Source: Euborellia annulipes
Taxonomy: Eukaryota > Arthropoda > Insecta > Dermaptera > Anisolabididae
Direction: 5' to 3'
Assembly (NCBI GenBank): GCA_023213315.1
Contig: JAKCPI010005325.1
Coordinates: 25,912-89,911, forward strand
Length of the DNA: 64,000 nucleotides
The notes under the pieces are model-generated. The model had not been told where the DNA came from, ran no database searches, and saw only the letters and a list, made by a program, of their open reading frames with translations. Positions 11,562 to 23,599 of the stretch are shown one piece after another. Each line of letters opens with the position of its first letter. The first letter of the stretch is position 1. A program made the translations under genes and the position numbers.

Positions 11562-11679
11562 GTACAAGGAATTTTATGAGACGAATTTAATAATAAGCAA
11601 AAGAACTTAGTATTCAAAGGTATTCATAATATGAGATAGTTTATATTGTAGCTTAATTTGAGGATAAATGAAATACTTT

Positions 11680-11823
11680 AATTAATATTTACTAATGCAA
11701 AGAGCCAAAAACCACAGTATCGTGGACTAGTGGTAGGGCATGCCAAGTACCAATTGAAAGATCCGGGATTCGACTCCCGGCTGGCATCTTTTTTTCGGCT
11801 GAGTGTATTAGTAAATATTAATT
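11680..11823. repeat. hairpin element with tRNA-like core
   Basis: Perfect 17-bp inverted arms, AATTAATATTTACTAAT at 11680-11696 and its complement at 11807-11823, enclose a tRNA-like sequence. The arms could fold into an extended stem on the tRNA-like core. No target-site duplication was identified. Confidence 0.7.
11717..11788 (+). pseudogene. tRNA-like sequence (Gly/Asp-like, not functional)
   Basis: A good A box (TGGACTAGTGG) and a B-box region (CCGGGATTCGACTCCCGG) are present, and the segment is of tRNA length. The T arm pairs CCGGG with CCCGG but leaves an 8-base loop where tRNAs have 7, and the ends do not form an acceptor stem. A T-run terminator follows. It is best called a tRNA pseudogene or a tRNA-derived retroelement head. 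Confidence 0.6.
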
Positions 11824-11881
11824 ATAATATGAATTTCTTAAACGTGATATAAGCCTATATCATTTAGTATTTATATCTCTA

Positions 11882-12468
11882 TTTTTACTTTCTCTTATCT
11901 CTATATATATGTTAATATATAGAGAGAGAAAGTATTGGATTCATGTCAAAAATTCGATGACAAGATTTTGATGGATATACTCGTTTTGAGGTCCCTGAGT
12001 CCAAAAAATTAGTTTTCGCGACTGTCTGTGTTTTATAGCATGAATAGAGAAAAGAATTGAGCTAGAGGTTGAAATTTTATATTTAAATTTTGTACCCTCC
12101 TGGACCGTGAAAAAAGCTTTTTTTTTTTTCTTTGATTTTTTTAAATTCGCTCCAACGATTTTTTTTTAATTCAAAAAAATCAATTAATTTTTTAGATGCT
12201 CTTTTAAAATGTATATTCTCTTTTTGTGATTGAAATCTTCTGAAGACCACTTTTACTCTTGTACTCCATAGAGAAGATAGGAGAAATGGTTGCCATGGTA
12301 ACAAAATATAAATATTTTCCCATACTTATAAATTTTACATCTTGCATTCTAATATATCGGCGGAAATATATCTCTACACGAAAAATCTGCGTATGCCATA
12401 GACACAACTTACGATTACCGAAGGTAAGAGAAAGTAGTGTGCTGTGCGACAGTCACAACGAACTTTTA
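11882..12468 (+). repeat. XR repeat copy with intact X-box
   Basis: Full left hairpin, GATTTTGATGGATATACTCG block and right hairpin are present, the last being eroded after GTGTGCTGTGCGACAGTCAC. The middle is shortened where AAGCTTTT runs into a T-run. The X-box palindrome GTTGCCATGGTAAC is intact at 12289-12302. Confidence 0.85.
12289..12302. promoter_or_regulatory. X-box (RFX-type) palindrome inside XR
   Basis: GTTGCCATGGTAAC fits the symmetrical RFX consensus GTTNCCATGGNAAC. It is carried by the repeat, so binding potential is inferred from sequence alone. Confidence 0.6.
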
Positions 12469-12667
12469 TAATAAATTCGCTATCTCATTTCGTTTGTCGA
12501 TTCTAACTTGTTGGCTTATACTTCAAAAAATTGCTCAAATGCATTTTGTAACTTCCTGTAGAAAAATAATAAATTTTAGCGCTAATAAACTTAAAATTAA
12601 GATAAAACGAGCGAATCCAAAGATAAGACTAAATAATAAATAGTAAACTATGCGCTGTGCGTATTCC

Positions 12668-13354
12668 TTTTTACTTTCTCTTACCTATGTATATATGTAA
12701 TATATATATATAGAGAGAAAGTATTGGATTCATGTCAAAAATTCGATGTCGAGATTTTGATGGATCTTCACGTTTTGAGGTCCCCTGAATCCAAAAAAGT
12801 AGTTTTCGCGACATGGTCTTTCTTTTTTTTTTTTTTTTTGTCTTTTTGTGTGTGTGTGTGTCTGTGTCTTCTTTTAAGCATGAAGGGATTGAGCTATGAG
12901 GCTGAAATTTTATATTTAAGTTAAACACCCCCAGGACCGAAAAAATAAGCTTTAATCAAAATCGGCCAAAAAGTACTAATACTTTACTAATATACTTTTT
13001 CAGTTTTTTTCGATTTTCTCAAAATTCGCTCTAACGATTTTGATTAAAATTCAAAATCAATTATTTTTCAGATGCTCTTTTCAAATGTATATTCTTGTTT
13101 TGCCCTCAAATTGTTTGAAGCACACTTTACTCTTGTGCTTCTTAGGGAAGATAGGAGAAAAGGTTGCCATGGTAACAAAATATAAATATTTTCACACACT
13201 TATAAATTTTGTACATCTGCATTCAAATGTTCCCTACTGCCGGGAACTAAATATATACGACACAAAATCTGGTGTGACAAAGCAATAGTACACAACTTTC
13301 GATTACCGAAGGTAAGAGAAAGTTGTGCTGTGCGCCAGTCACACCAGATTTTTT
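12668..13354 (+). repeat. XR repeat copy, near full length
   Basis: All XR blocks are in order: left hairpin, GATGTCGAGATTTTGATGGA, a (TG)n tract, the subfamily string AAGCATGAAGGGATTGAGC, TTTCGATTTTCTCAAAATTC, X-box, then the complete right hairpin ending GTCACACCAGATTTTTT. It is one of the best copies for defining the family. Confidence 0.9.
13163..13176. promoter_or_regulatory. X-box (RFX-type) palindrome inside XR
   Basis: Intact GTTGCCATGGTAAC in the same relative position as in the neighbouring copy. Confidence 0.6.
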
Positions 13355-13359
13355 GTTTT

Positions 13360-16300
13360 TGGTATTCTTAAGGAAGGGTGGCTGCATGGTTTTTGAACAG
13401 TCATAAGGCGACAAACATTTTAATTGCGACCGACCGTAAGTATGCAAGGGGAAAATTTGAATATAAAATAAAATCGACTAATAATATTCCAGAATATAAA
13501 ATTATTTTTATTTAAATTAAAATTTTTTAAATATTTAAATAATAAAGGCTTAAAATGATAAATATTAAAAAGGATAAAAAAACCTTTTAATGCCTATATA
13601 TTCAAATAAAATTCTATAAAAAAGTTATTTCAAAAAACAAATTTATGATCGAAGGCCCCCCAGGGCCGCGGACTTACTGAAAGATAAAAATTATTACTTA
13701 TAATTAGAGAGCGGAAAAAAAAGTCTTTCGACTTTTGTCAATTTTGAGACTTTTCCAGATTTTCTTCACTGATCTCACAAAAAGAAAAGTTTTTTGAAAT
13801 TTTCAAAAACGACTTTTGCGCTTCCCTGTCCCTATTTATTCTAATTGATTTGTATTCAAATTAATTAGGGTGGACATTATCCATAGAGGTCATATTTTTT
13901 CCATTGCCTTTGAACTTTGAGAATTTTCAAGATTTTCCTAAAACTTTAAGCATTCCCACAAAGGACAGAATTAATTTCAAATTACAATAAAACTAGAAAT
14001 TTATTATTTAGAATCTTTTATTGCTTAAAATTAGCTCAAATAATACATAATTAATAGAACGAATAGGGATTGATTAGATTGTTTCATCTGTCAAAGTTCC
14101 TCAGCATAAATCTGTTCATATTTCTTTTTAATTTCATATTTATTTGTCAATCTTATTTTTCTGTTCGATTATATAAAAATTATATTTAACAAATAGTAGT
14201 TTAGTGTTTAGTCAAATCTAAAAATTTATAATAATAAAAATAAAAGAACTTTTTCAACTTTAGTTTTCTTGAAAAATAATACAAAGATAAACTGAAGGTT
14301 TAGTGCGATTTAAGGCTATCCAGTATCCTTCAAAAATCCAGTTTTCATCAAAAATTGACTTTTTTCAAACCTGACCCATAGTTTTTAAGATTGCTTTTGG
14401 TTCTTAATACAAAGTAAATGCAATAAAATCATTTTTTTTTAACTAATTTTGTACCAACCCATTTTACTTACACATACACGCATACATTTATACCCAGTAT
14501 ACCCTAGTATGGGCCTCAGCGTTTTTTTTACGGCAAAAATGGGCCGCACATCAAAAAAGGTTGGGAACCGTTGCTATAGAATATTATTATATTTATTTAT
14601 TTATTTTTATTGAGGTAGGCAGCTTAGGTATATTTATTTAAAAACAAAAATTAAAAGGTTCATAAATTAATTCATGTTTAGTTGTTGAAAGATTTTTAGA
14701 TTAATTATCCCCAAGTCCCAGTTGTTAAATCTTATTAGTAATTAACAAATAAGCATGCAAGGAGAAATCCATTAGGGAGTTGATCATTTAGCAAGCTAAA
14801 TCGAACTAATTCCTGTTGCCACCTTATAAAATATTGTTAATTATTCCACTTACAATTTAAGGCGGAATAGGACCGAAGTGGTTACGCATGTTTTCCCGAT
14901 AAGATGGCGTAATGTGTCATAAAAAGTATGCCCAAAAAATCAAGTAATTCAAAAATTTGCCAAGAGATGTCAAAATGGTAGCTAATAATATTTAATGCAT
15001 TTGGTTGATTTTCATTGATCTTTTAACAATAAATACTTTATAAATGTTATTATATATTATGTATCTTTTATAAAAGCATAAAAATATATAAATATAGGCC
15101 AGATAGGGTACTATATCGGCTGTTAGACTAGCGTGCCATCTATTGCAAGAATGCTGAACTAATTTGACAGTTGCTTTTTAAATAAATCATCTAAACTTAT
15201 TTTAAAAATTTCTTAATTAATATGTGATTAATAATAACAATAAATTCATTTTTAAATTTAAAAAAAATTAAAGATTATTGGGACAGATTGTTTTTTGTAT
15301 TTGCTTGATAACAAAAAATTATTTACGATAATTTTTTAATAAGTCATTAAAAAAATTATAGCTCGATGTCCCAATAATCTCTTATAAATTTAATTCATTA
15401 AAAAAAAAACCGCATTGAAAAATTTCTTAATCTTGGGTTTCTATATTTCATATATCTTAAGGGCAATCACCTTAACAATCGAATTATTTTTTTTAGTTCC
15501 CCATATTGGTTCCGCCATATTTTTTTTTTTTTTTTTTTTTTGAAAAATAATATCAAATTCAAAATCAGCAACCTCATACTTGTGTACTGAATTTCAGAGA
15601 GATTTTTTCGAATTTTGACTACGTTTTCGGGATTTGGAACCACTGTGCGGCGTGAACGTGTTAAAAGTTCTTTTTTTAAAAGTTTAGCTGTTGAACTCTA
15701 ATTTTAAGGTGTGAAGGTCTTGCAGTGGCCAGAGACCATAAGCGATTCCATTTATCACTATCAGGATAAATGAAATTAGTCTCTCAGATGCTAGAAATCG
15801 AAAATGTTTTTTTAACTAACAGTTATGCAAATAATAAACTATATTTTGAATCCCTTTTTTTAGGACCAAAGCTTTGAGTAAGAATGAAATCAGAAAAAAT
15901 GAAGGTACAAAAAGGGAAAACAATTTTTTTTTTTTTAACGCAAAAAATAAAGGTTCAAAGGCCTGATATAAAAATAGATATAAGGGGAGGAAGATCCATA
16001 CTGGGATAAGACATCCCTTGGCTTTTGAGGTCTCGAATGTGTCAACAGCTTAAATCTCTATCGAGGAGTGGGGGAAGACTCGCTAATACTAAGAGAATAA
16101 ATCCTGGAATCGATGTTATGGCCTAACCACAAAAAATGTACATTTAGCATTCAAATTAATTAGGCTTTAATTTATAAATTGTATGTGGCTATAATAATTA
16201 ATAAAATTTCCATGAATTTTAAACTAAACGTGAGGGTGTTTAAAGTGCGAAACTTAGCACGCGTTCGTTTATCCTTTGACTTGTACTGTAAACAAACCCC

Positions 16301-16500
16301 AGGAAGTGTCTGTTGACCTAAAGAGCGGGGTTTATTTATGCATATGAACACCAACCATATGCTCTCTCATTTTAAAGGTTTACATTTCAAAACCTGACAA
16401 CCTGTTTGACTACAAATCTTAAGATTATTTGAAAACAAACTGAGGTGGCCTGCAAAAAACGGGCCAACTCAAATTATTAAACAAGTATTTTTTTTAACTA
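13360..16500. other. unassigned AT-rich DNA
   Basis: Apart from a hAT fragment at 14500-14575, no known element is seen. The stretch has long A/T runs (15522-15541, 15926-15937), short GC-richer pieces at 13650-13675 and 16030-16090, and no coding signature. The frame at 16172-16354 has no recognisable domain. Confidence 0.4.
14490..14575 (-). mobile_element. hAT-type MITE fragment
   Basis: GGGCCGCACATCAAAAAAGG followed by TTGGGAACCGTTG is the complement of the left end of the MITE at 43463-43641 (GGTTTCCAACC, TGATGTGCGGCCC). Only one end is recognised, so it is a truncated relative in the opposite orientation. Confidence 0.65.
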
Positions 16501-16508
16501 AACAATTC

Positions 16509-17108
16509 GCGATGTCGAGACTTTGATGGATATACACGTTTTGAGGTCCCATGAATCCAAAAAAGTGATTTTCGCGACATGGTCTGTCTGTCTGTCTGTG
16601 TGTGTGTGTGTCTGGGTTCAATTTAAGGAATAAAGGAATTGAGCTATGAGGCTGAAATTTTATATTTAAGTTAGGCACCCTCCTAGGACGTTAAAATAAG
16701 ATTTTAATCAAAATCGGCCAAAGAGTACTAGTACTTTACTGATGTACTTTTTCAGTTTTTTTCGATTTTCTCAAAATTCGCTCCAACGATTTTTTTGTTA
16801 AATTCAAAAATCAATTATTTTTAGATGCTCTTTAAAATGTATATTCTCATTTTGCCATTGAAATCTTCTGAAGACCACTTTACTCTTGTACTCCATAGAA
16901 AAGATAGGAGAAATGGTTGTCATTGTAACAAAATATAAATATTTTCTCACACTTATAAATTTTACATCTCCATTCAAATGTAGCATACTGTCGGGAACTA
17001 AATATATGTCGACACGAAAAATCTGATGTGACAAGCACAGAACACAACTTTCGATTACCGAAGGTAAGAGAAAGTTGTGTGCGCTGAGCCAGTCCCACCA
17101 GATTTTTT
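16509..17108 (+). repeat. XR repeat copy, left end missing
   Basis: It begins abruptly at CGATGTCGAGACTTTGATGG without the left hairpin and continues to the full right hairpin (ATCTGATGTGACAAGCACAG ... AGTCCCACCAGAT). The X-box position reads GTTGTCATTGTAAC, with two changes from the palindrome. Confidence 0.85.
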
Positions 17109-17162
17109 ACTTTTTACTTATGAAATGCAAGTGGTCAAGTTTGGAACTAAGGTTCTAAGGGA

Positions 17163-17269
17163 AACTAAATATATCTCGCTGCTCTGGTGTGACCAGCATG
17201 GTGCACAACTTTCTCTTACCGAAGGGTAAGAGAAAGTTGTGTGCTCTCGGCAAGTCACACCAAATTTTT
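17163..17269 (+). repeat. extra XR right-end hairpin
   Basis: A second right end follows the preceding XR copy after only about 55 bases: ACTAAATATATCTCG, then CTCTGGTGTGACCAGCATGG and the opposing arm ending GTCACACCAAATTTTT. The arms enclose CTCTTACCGAAGGGTAAGAG. It may be a local duplication of the terminus or the remains of a second insertion. Confidence 0.8.
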
Positions 17270-17274
17270 AATAT

Positions 17275-19960
17275 AAGAAATTTTGTAGTCTTTAAAATCT
17301 CATAATGTTCCACAATTATAATTCTTGTCCCCCTCCTCATCCCCCAATACAAGTGTTAGTAAAAATGAGAAAATTAATAAACTTTAATAAATATTTTTTC
17401 TTGATTTTTCTCCTTTTTTTTCTTTCTCTGGTTGATTTAATTTCAAGGAGGCAATGATATAACAAAATATTATCTATCAGAGTGCCGTGGCTTCGTTCGA
17501 TTTCCTTTCTCTGCTCTCTACCACTGAGAAAGCTTAGAACCCTTACTAACTCTAATATCTCCCAAATTACATCAAATGGAGCGTTATTTGATTTTAGGAA
17601 ATGCAAAAAATTGATCTCTTCTATTATATGTTTAAGAGATTTATTTATTTTTTCCAAAAAGAATCAGATGAATTATACAAAATAAGACGATAAGTTATAA
17701 CTAGAAATCTGTTCCCACCTTAGGCCTATATTATTAGGCTAGGATTCTGGTGAGCTAACATCAGCTGTCTTTATCAAAGAATTTTTCGGACTTTATTCAT
17801 AAAAATTTAAATAATTATAAAGTAAGAACAAAAGAGATTTTTATTTAGCTTTAAATTTTTTGCTTTAATCTAAATCTATATTATATTTATATAAACGTAA
17901 GTAAACATGAAAGCAAATAATTTTTTTTTTTTATTTTCTTTAAAGTTAAAAAATGATTTTGTCAGAAATCTCCTGAAACGAGTCAGCTGTGGTAGCTACA
18001 TAATGCTTATATCCCAAGAAAAGTGGAATTGCAGGATTAGAAACGTTTGATTCAATCCTGACCTTAATCCAAGTTGAGATGAGGAGTCAGAGATCTCTCT
18101 CTCTCTCTCTTTTCACAAAGAAAAAAAAGAAAAAAATTAAATAGGCCTACTACATTAAAAAATAAAAAAAAAACTGCCAGCTTAAGGAAAATACTGCAAA
18201 TATCAAAATAAATTAGACTAATATTATATTTTGATTTGTCTTATTGTTAGATCAAATAGCTTTTGTTTAATTTATTTTGAACCAAGCTCCCCTTGGGGTC
18301 TGTCAAGAAATAAAAGAGTAGACCAACAACCAGCACACAGGAACCTCGGGTGGGTGGTCTCGAGGAACTAGAGTGTGGAACGTCTCCCAGTTGCCATCGA
18401 TATAATAATTTAATTACAATATATACCTTCAATAACCAAGAGGAAAAATGAATTAGTTAATTTTTTACAAATTCATAAATGAAATAAATTATTTGAAAAA
18501 TATAATCGTATTATTTTCTATTTCAGTAATTTGTCTAATTTTAATTAAAAAAAAAATTAATATAGTCTATTTAGCAAAATTTGATTATATGAACAAATAG
18601 AATCTGCTACAAAGCTACATTGTAGTTAATGTATCTTGAGCATTTGACTACATCTGGTGCTCTAATGAAGAGGGATAGCATCTGCTTTACAGCGATTGGC
18701 TCCAGGATTAAAGGATGATAATTAATTAAGGATAGATTAAAGCCTGACGACCTTAACACACTGATGTGCTCCTCTCCCTCTCTCTTTTGGAATTCTCGGG
18801 TAGAAAAAAAAATCAAGATAAGAGTGGAGGCGCAAGTGAAAGTTTGTCATTTTCCAAATTAATTTTCAAAATATTAGAAAAGCCTTTCTTTATGATGAAT
18901 CATAGGTGAATGAAAAAGACAAGTGAGCTGGCGAATGAATTTTTTTTTCTACATGCTAAATATATTTTAAAAGTTTGAATGAAGTGAAATGATTAAAGTT
19001 GATCAGAAATAAAATATGGTGCGAAACAAAATCGACTTTTAAGCAGAAAAGAAATTAGAAAAAAAGTGCCTTTAAGCTCATTAGAATCGAAACAAAATAG
19101 AAATTGAAAATAAAAATTAATAAAAAAAATAAGAATACATGAAAATCTAGGGCTAAAAAATATAGTTGGAGAAGAACATCCATGTTAAGCAAGACCAAAT
19201 AATGGTGAGTCTCGGATAGGTGGGTCTGAGGCACAAGTTTGTTGGAAAGTTTTCGAAAGTAAAATTTCTATTATTATTTGGATAGTCTATTTGTGAAGAA
19301 TAGTCACAAAAGCGGAATAATTGACTATTTATGAGCTAAAATTTACTTGTCCTCTTCTATAGCTAGTTAAGTAATCAATGAATAAAATGTTTCGTAAAGC
19401 TTTTAGAAAATTATTTTTCAGAACCATTCTACCTAGCTATGTTTGGATTACATATCAAGAGAAGATAATAAATAAGTTTATGTATAAAATTTGTCGGTAA
19501 AAATATTCACTTAAAACAAAAAGAATTGCGAAACGTTGCATTGATTGATAGGTGAATAATTCACTTATTGCAATAAAAAAAGCCTGTAAAAAAGAAAAGG
19601 CTACAAGGCGCATTTCAGAATTTAAAGGTCTTTTTTTTTTTAAACCAGACATGTCAAACACGCGGAAAGGCAATACATAGATTATGGCCTGACCCGCCGA
19701 GACGTTTTGAAAAGAAACATTGAGTTTAATAAATACATAATATAATATTTCTGTTCACTATGAAAATTTCGATTAATTTCTTCAAAGCCTCTCTAGAACG
19801 GATCACAACATACATGCTGATTGTTACCTTGGTCTGTGCTGAAGAAGTTTTATTTAAGAAATTTTTAGAAAAAAAACCTCCAAGTGTTGGTCAATTGGGT
19901 TACCTAACTTCCAGAAAACAAAAATTAACGGATTTATGAATATCATTTTAAAAATTTGTT
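17275..19960. other. unassigned AT-rich DNA
   Basis: No gene is seen. It includes a (CT)n tract at 18091-18110, a tRNA-like relic near 17985-18068 and poly-T runs. Pieces at 18290-18400 and 18610-18800 are less biased but carry no motif. The minus-strand frame at 17337-17657 is K/R- and L-rich and unrecognised. Confidence 0.4.
17985..18068 (+). repeat. tRNA-like relic
   Basis: GCTGTGGTAGCTACATAATG resembles an A-box region, and about 40 bases later GTTTGATTCAATCCTG resembles a B box. Internal pairing is poor and no shared SINE 3' domain follows. It is a tentative SINE head. Confidence 0.3.
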
Positions 19961-19977
19961 ATACATTTTCTAAAGTA

Positions 19978-20194
19978 GGGGAGAGGGGGGGACATTGGGA
20001 CACGAGGCACATTGAGACATTCGTATTTTAGCTCTACTAAATGTGCCCATTTTATTATAGAAAATGTTTTCTTAATAAAATGGGTACTTAATGTACCCTA
20101 ACGGTCAAAGAGTACAACTCAAACTTTATATTTAGTAGAGCTAAAATTCGAATGTCCCAATGTGCCTCGTGTCCCAATGTCCCTCCCTCTCCCC
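19978..20194. mobile_element. TA-flanked palindromic MITE
   Basis: Termini read GGGGAGAGGGGGGGACATTG and, complemented from the right, GGGGAGAGGGAGGGACATTG, with TA on each side (19976-19977 and 20195-20196). The inverted arms extend over at least 60 bp, including GGGACACGAGGCACATTG. TA duplication and small size suggest a Tc1/mariner-type non-autonomous element. It sits about 15 bases from an XR terminus. Confidence 0.8.
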
Positions 20195-20209
20195 TATATT
20201 CCCCCCCCC

Positions 20210-21054
20210 AAAAAATCTGGTGTGACTGTCGTCGCACAGGACACAACATTCTCTTACCTTCGGTAATCGAAAGTTTGGTACTGTGCTTGTCACAGTCGAG
20301 AGATATTTAGTTTCCGCCGATATATTAGAATTCAAGATGTAAAATTTATAAGTATGAGAAAATATTTACAGTATATTTTGTTACCATGGCATAATTTCCC
20401 CTATCTTTCCTATGAAATACAATAATAATGTGGTCTTCATAAGATTTCAATGGGAAAATGAGAATATTTTTTAAAGAGCATCTAAAAAATAATTGATTTT
20501 TGAATTTTAATCAAAATCGTTGAAGCGAATTTTGAGAAAATCGAAAAAAAAGTAAGTATATGGGAAAATATTTATATTTTGTTACCATGGCAACCATTTC
20601 TCCTATCTTCTCTATGGAGTACAAGAGTAAAGTGATCTTCAAACAATTTTGAGAGCAAAGTGAGAATATACATTTTAAAGAGCATCTAAAAAATAATTGA
20701 TTTATGAATTTAAAAAAAAAATTAATGGAGCGAATTTTGAGAAAATCAAAAATAAAACTAAAAAAGTACATCAGTAAAGTACTAGTACCTTTTTGCTGAT
20801 TTTGATTAAAAGCTTATTTTCACGCCCTAAGTGCATGTCTAACTTAAATATAAAATTTCAACCTCCTAGCTCAAATCCTTCATGCTTAAAATTGATCACA
20901 CAGACACAGACGGACCGACCATGTCGCGAAGACCACTTTCAGGGGACCTTAAAACGTGTATATCCTTCAAAATCTCGACATCGAATTTCTGACATGAATC
21001 CAATACTTTTTCTATATATATATTAAGATATATATAGAGGTAAGAGAAAGTAAA
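20210..21054 (-). repeat. XR repeat copy with internal tandem duplication
   Basis: Reads from the right hairpin (AAAAAATCTGGTGTGACTGT) to the left end (GGTAAGAGAAAGTAAAA). A block of about 200 bases containing the X-box, TCTATGGAGTACAAGAGTAA-like sequence and TTTTGAGAAAATCG appears twice, at about 20355-20550 and 20570-20750. The second block has an intact X-box (20581-20594); the first has GTTACCATGGCATA. Confidence 0.85.
20581..20594. promoter_or_regulatory. X-box (RFX-type) palindrome inside XR
   Basis: GTTACCATGGCAAC, the complement form of the palindrome seen in plus-strand copies. Confidence 0.55.
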
Positions 21055-21059
21055 ATGAG

Positions 21060-22400
21060 ATTTTGAAGTTCAAGCAAGAAACAACCACTATTTATTTTTC
21101 CACATATCTGATTTACTTACTTCCCTTTTCACTCTCTCTCTCTCTCCTGTGTTTTATAAAATGTTTTTCATAATTGCAGTGACTTAATTATTTAGGCTGG
21201 GTTTGCAACGATAATTAATCAAATTAGAAGTAATTAGTTTAATTCTCGGTATGAAATTTAATCTGGCAAAGACCTGGGTCGCTTCTTCTTCCTTCTTGTC
21301 TTGTCTTGAGGGTTGGATTTTGGGAAAGCGGAAAAGAGAGAAAACATTATATTGTGTGCACAAGAGCGAAAGAGATAGAAGAAGAATATGCGGCGCACAA
21401 ATAGAAATCCCCTCACGGCTGATCGAATTATTGCTTGTGATGGAAAATCAAAAAAAAAAAAAAAGAATGTCTGTCTCAAAAAGTATATTATCAAATTGTT
21501 TCTCTAGAAAATGATTTGGTAAGAATAAGAAGAAGTCTTCAATTATTATAGAAAGCATGTGGATCTCTGGTTTTATAGCAGAGAGCATCCCAATCATTTA
21601 CTTTCTCTCTCTCTCCCAATCCTCAAACCCATTTTCTATTCAATGAGTTTTAAACAAAAAAAAAAAGAGCACATACACATGTAATAATATATTTCAAGTA
21701 AAGAAAAATAGAAATAGAGATCGAGGGAAAATAAAATAGGGAATAAATAAAAAACGAGAGAGAGGGGAGAGAATTGTGGTAATGTTTTTTTTTTTTTTTT
21801 TTTGCGTTACGTTTCGAGCATGTTAAGCGGCGGGTATTAAAATTAAAACCGTTGGTTGGTTAGTTGATTCTTCTCACCTGCGAAATCCATTGGAGGCTAA
21901 TCCAATTGGATAGCAGGTCGTTAAGTCGCAAATGGTCCGCAAGCTGTTAATTGATTAATTGGACGTTGGATTGAATATTGGCCATACCATCTATCAATGG
22001 GGAAGGTCAAGCAAGCAAGTAAAGTTCTCTCTCTATGCCGAAAACACTCTCTCTCCCTCTCTCTCTCTCCCCCTATCGTAGGAGATAAATCGCTAAAGGA
22101 AACTTTCAACTTTACTTTCTCTCTCTTCCTCGTACAAACGATTGGGTCAACTTCAATCAACTAATTCAATTTCACAAAAGGATTTACCTATCTTTATTGC
22201 TTTATTAAATGTTAGAAGAAATTTATTTCTTAAACGGATTATTAAAAGGGTTTTATTTGATTAACTTAAGAGGAGATTCTAGATAATTTCCTTTTAGATC
22301 GGTCAATTTTGGGGATTATTTAAAAATAGGTAAATAATGACCAAAACAACAAAAAGGTAATTAATGACCAAAACAACAAAAGTTTGTTCAAATGACGCTC
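21060..22400. other. unassigned DNA, partly higher complexity
   Basis: No repeat family of this window is present. The stretch 21840-22160 contains closely spaced homeodomain-like cores (CTAATCCAATTGG, TTAATTGATTAATTGG) and less biased composition, and could be a conserved noncoding block. CT-rich tracts occur at 21130-21146, 21601-21620 and 22043-22070. The overlapping frames at 21251-21514 show no domain. Confidence 0.35.
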
Positions 22401-22407
22401 CCACATT

Positions 22408-23054
22408 AAAAAAAATCTGGTGGGACTGGCGCACAGCACACAACTTCGGTAATCGAAAGTTGTGTACTGTGCTTGTCACACCAGATTTTTTGTGTCGAAA
22501 TGTATTTAGTTCCCGACAGTAGGGTACATTCGACATTCAAATTGTAAAATTTGTATGGCAAAATATTTATATTTTGTTACCATAGGAACCATTTCTCCTA
22601 TCTTTTCTATGGAGTACAAGACAGAAGATTTCAAAGACAAAATGAGAATATACATTTTATAGAGAATCTAAAAAATAATTGATTTTTGAATTTAAAAAAA
22701 AAATCGTTGGAGCGAATTTATAGAAAATCGAAAAAAACTGAAAAAGTGCATCAGTAAAGTACTAGTACTCTTTGGTTGATTTTGTTCAAAAGCTTCGTGT
22801 CACGTCCCATGGGGGTGCCTAACTTAAATATAGGCTCAATTTCAACCTCCTAGCTCTTTTCGTTCTTGAGATATTTTGTTCACAGACAGACACACAGACA
22901 GACAGACCATGTCGCGAAAACCACTTTTTTAGATTCAGGGGACCACAAAACGTGTATATCCGTCAAAATCTCGACATCGAATTTTTGACATGAAACCAAT
23001 ACTTTCTCTCTATATATATATTAACATATATATAGAGGTAAGAGAAAGTAAAAA
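22408..23054 (-). repeat. XR repeat copy, near full length
   Basis: Right hairpin ATCTGGTGGGACTGGCGCAC ... CTTGTCACACCAGATTTTTT, body, (GACA)n tract and left hairpin end AGGTAAGAGAAAGTAAAA are all present. It belongs to the subfamily with CGTTCTTGAGATATTTTGTT. The X-box position is degenerate (GTTACCATAGGAAC). Confidence 0.9.
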
Positions 23055-23240
23055 TGACATTTGCATTTGTTAAATATTCTTATTTTGTTTTATGTATTTT
23101 AATATTTAAAATAGCTATCTATAAGAAAAGGCGAGAGTCCTCCCCACGCGGGTGGCGCGAATGGTTTTTCATTTAATTGAAACTGAAATTAATTTTCATT
23201 TTCTTCAGTGTTAAGTGATGCTTATTACGTGGAATATATT

Positions 23241-23387
23241 CAGTTAAGTGATGCGTTTTCTCATGTGATTATTTATAAAAGAAGAAGAAAATCTTTATTG
23301 GAATTCCCTTCTAAAAATGTTTGTATTTTTTTAAAACAATGAAATAAACACATGAGAAAACGCATGCTCTAATATCAAAATTCACTG
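23241..23387. mobile_element. diverged MITE adjacent to its relative
   Basis: ATGCGTTTTCTCATGTGATT at the left and its complement near the right (CACATGAGAAAACGCAT) enclose AAAATCTTTATTGGAATT. The same words occur in the neighbouring element at 23390-23596. The right end CACTG-TA abuts that element directly, so they share the TA. Confidence 0.65.
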
Positions 23388-23389
23388 TA

Positions 23390-23596
23390 CAGTGAGGGAC
23401 AATATTATGTCCTACCCATGCGTTTTCTACTTGTGATTATTTCATTGTTGTTATAAAATAAAATAAAAATCTTTAATGGAAATTTTCTAGGTTAGAACCA
23501 TAAAAGATTTCATTAAAAAATATATATTTTTTTAAAAACAATGGAATAATCACAAGTAGAAAACGCATGGGTGGGACTTAATATTGTCCCTCACTG
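23390..23596. mobile_element. Tc1/mariner-type MITE, TA target
   Basis: Termini CAGTGAGGGACAATATTA (left) and its complement (right) are flanked by TA (23388-23389 and 23597-23598). Long inverted arms include CCCATGCGTTTTCTACTTGT on both sides. At 207 bp and without coding capacity it is a classic non-autonomous element. Confidence 0.85.
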
Positions 23597-23599
23597 TAC

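Noticed and set aside
11717..11788. Functional tRNA gene
   Set aside because: Pol III boxes are present, but the acceptor ends do not pair and the T loop has eight bases.
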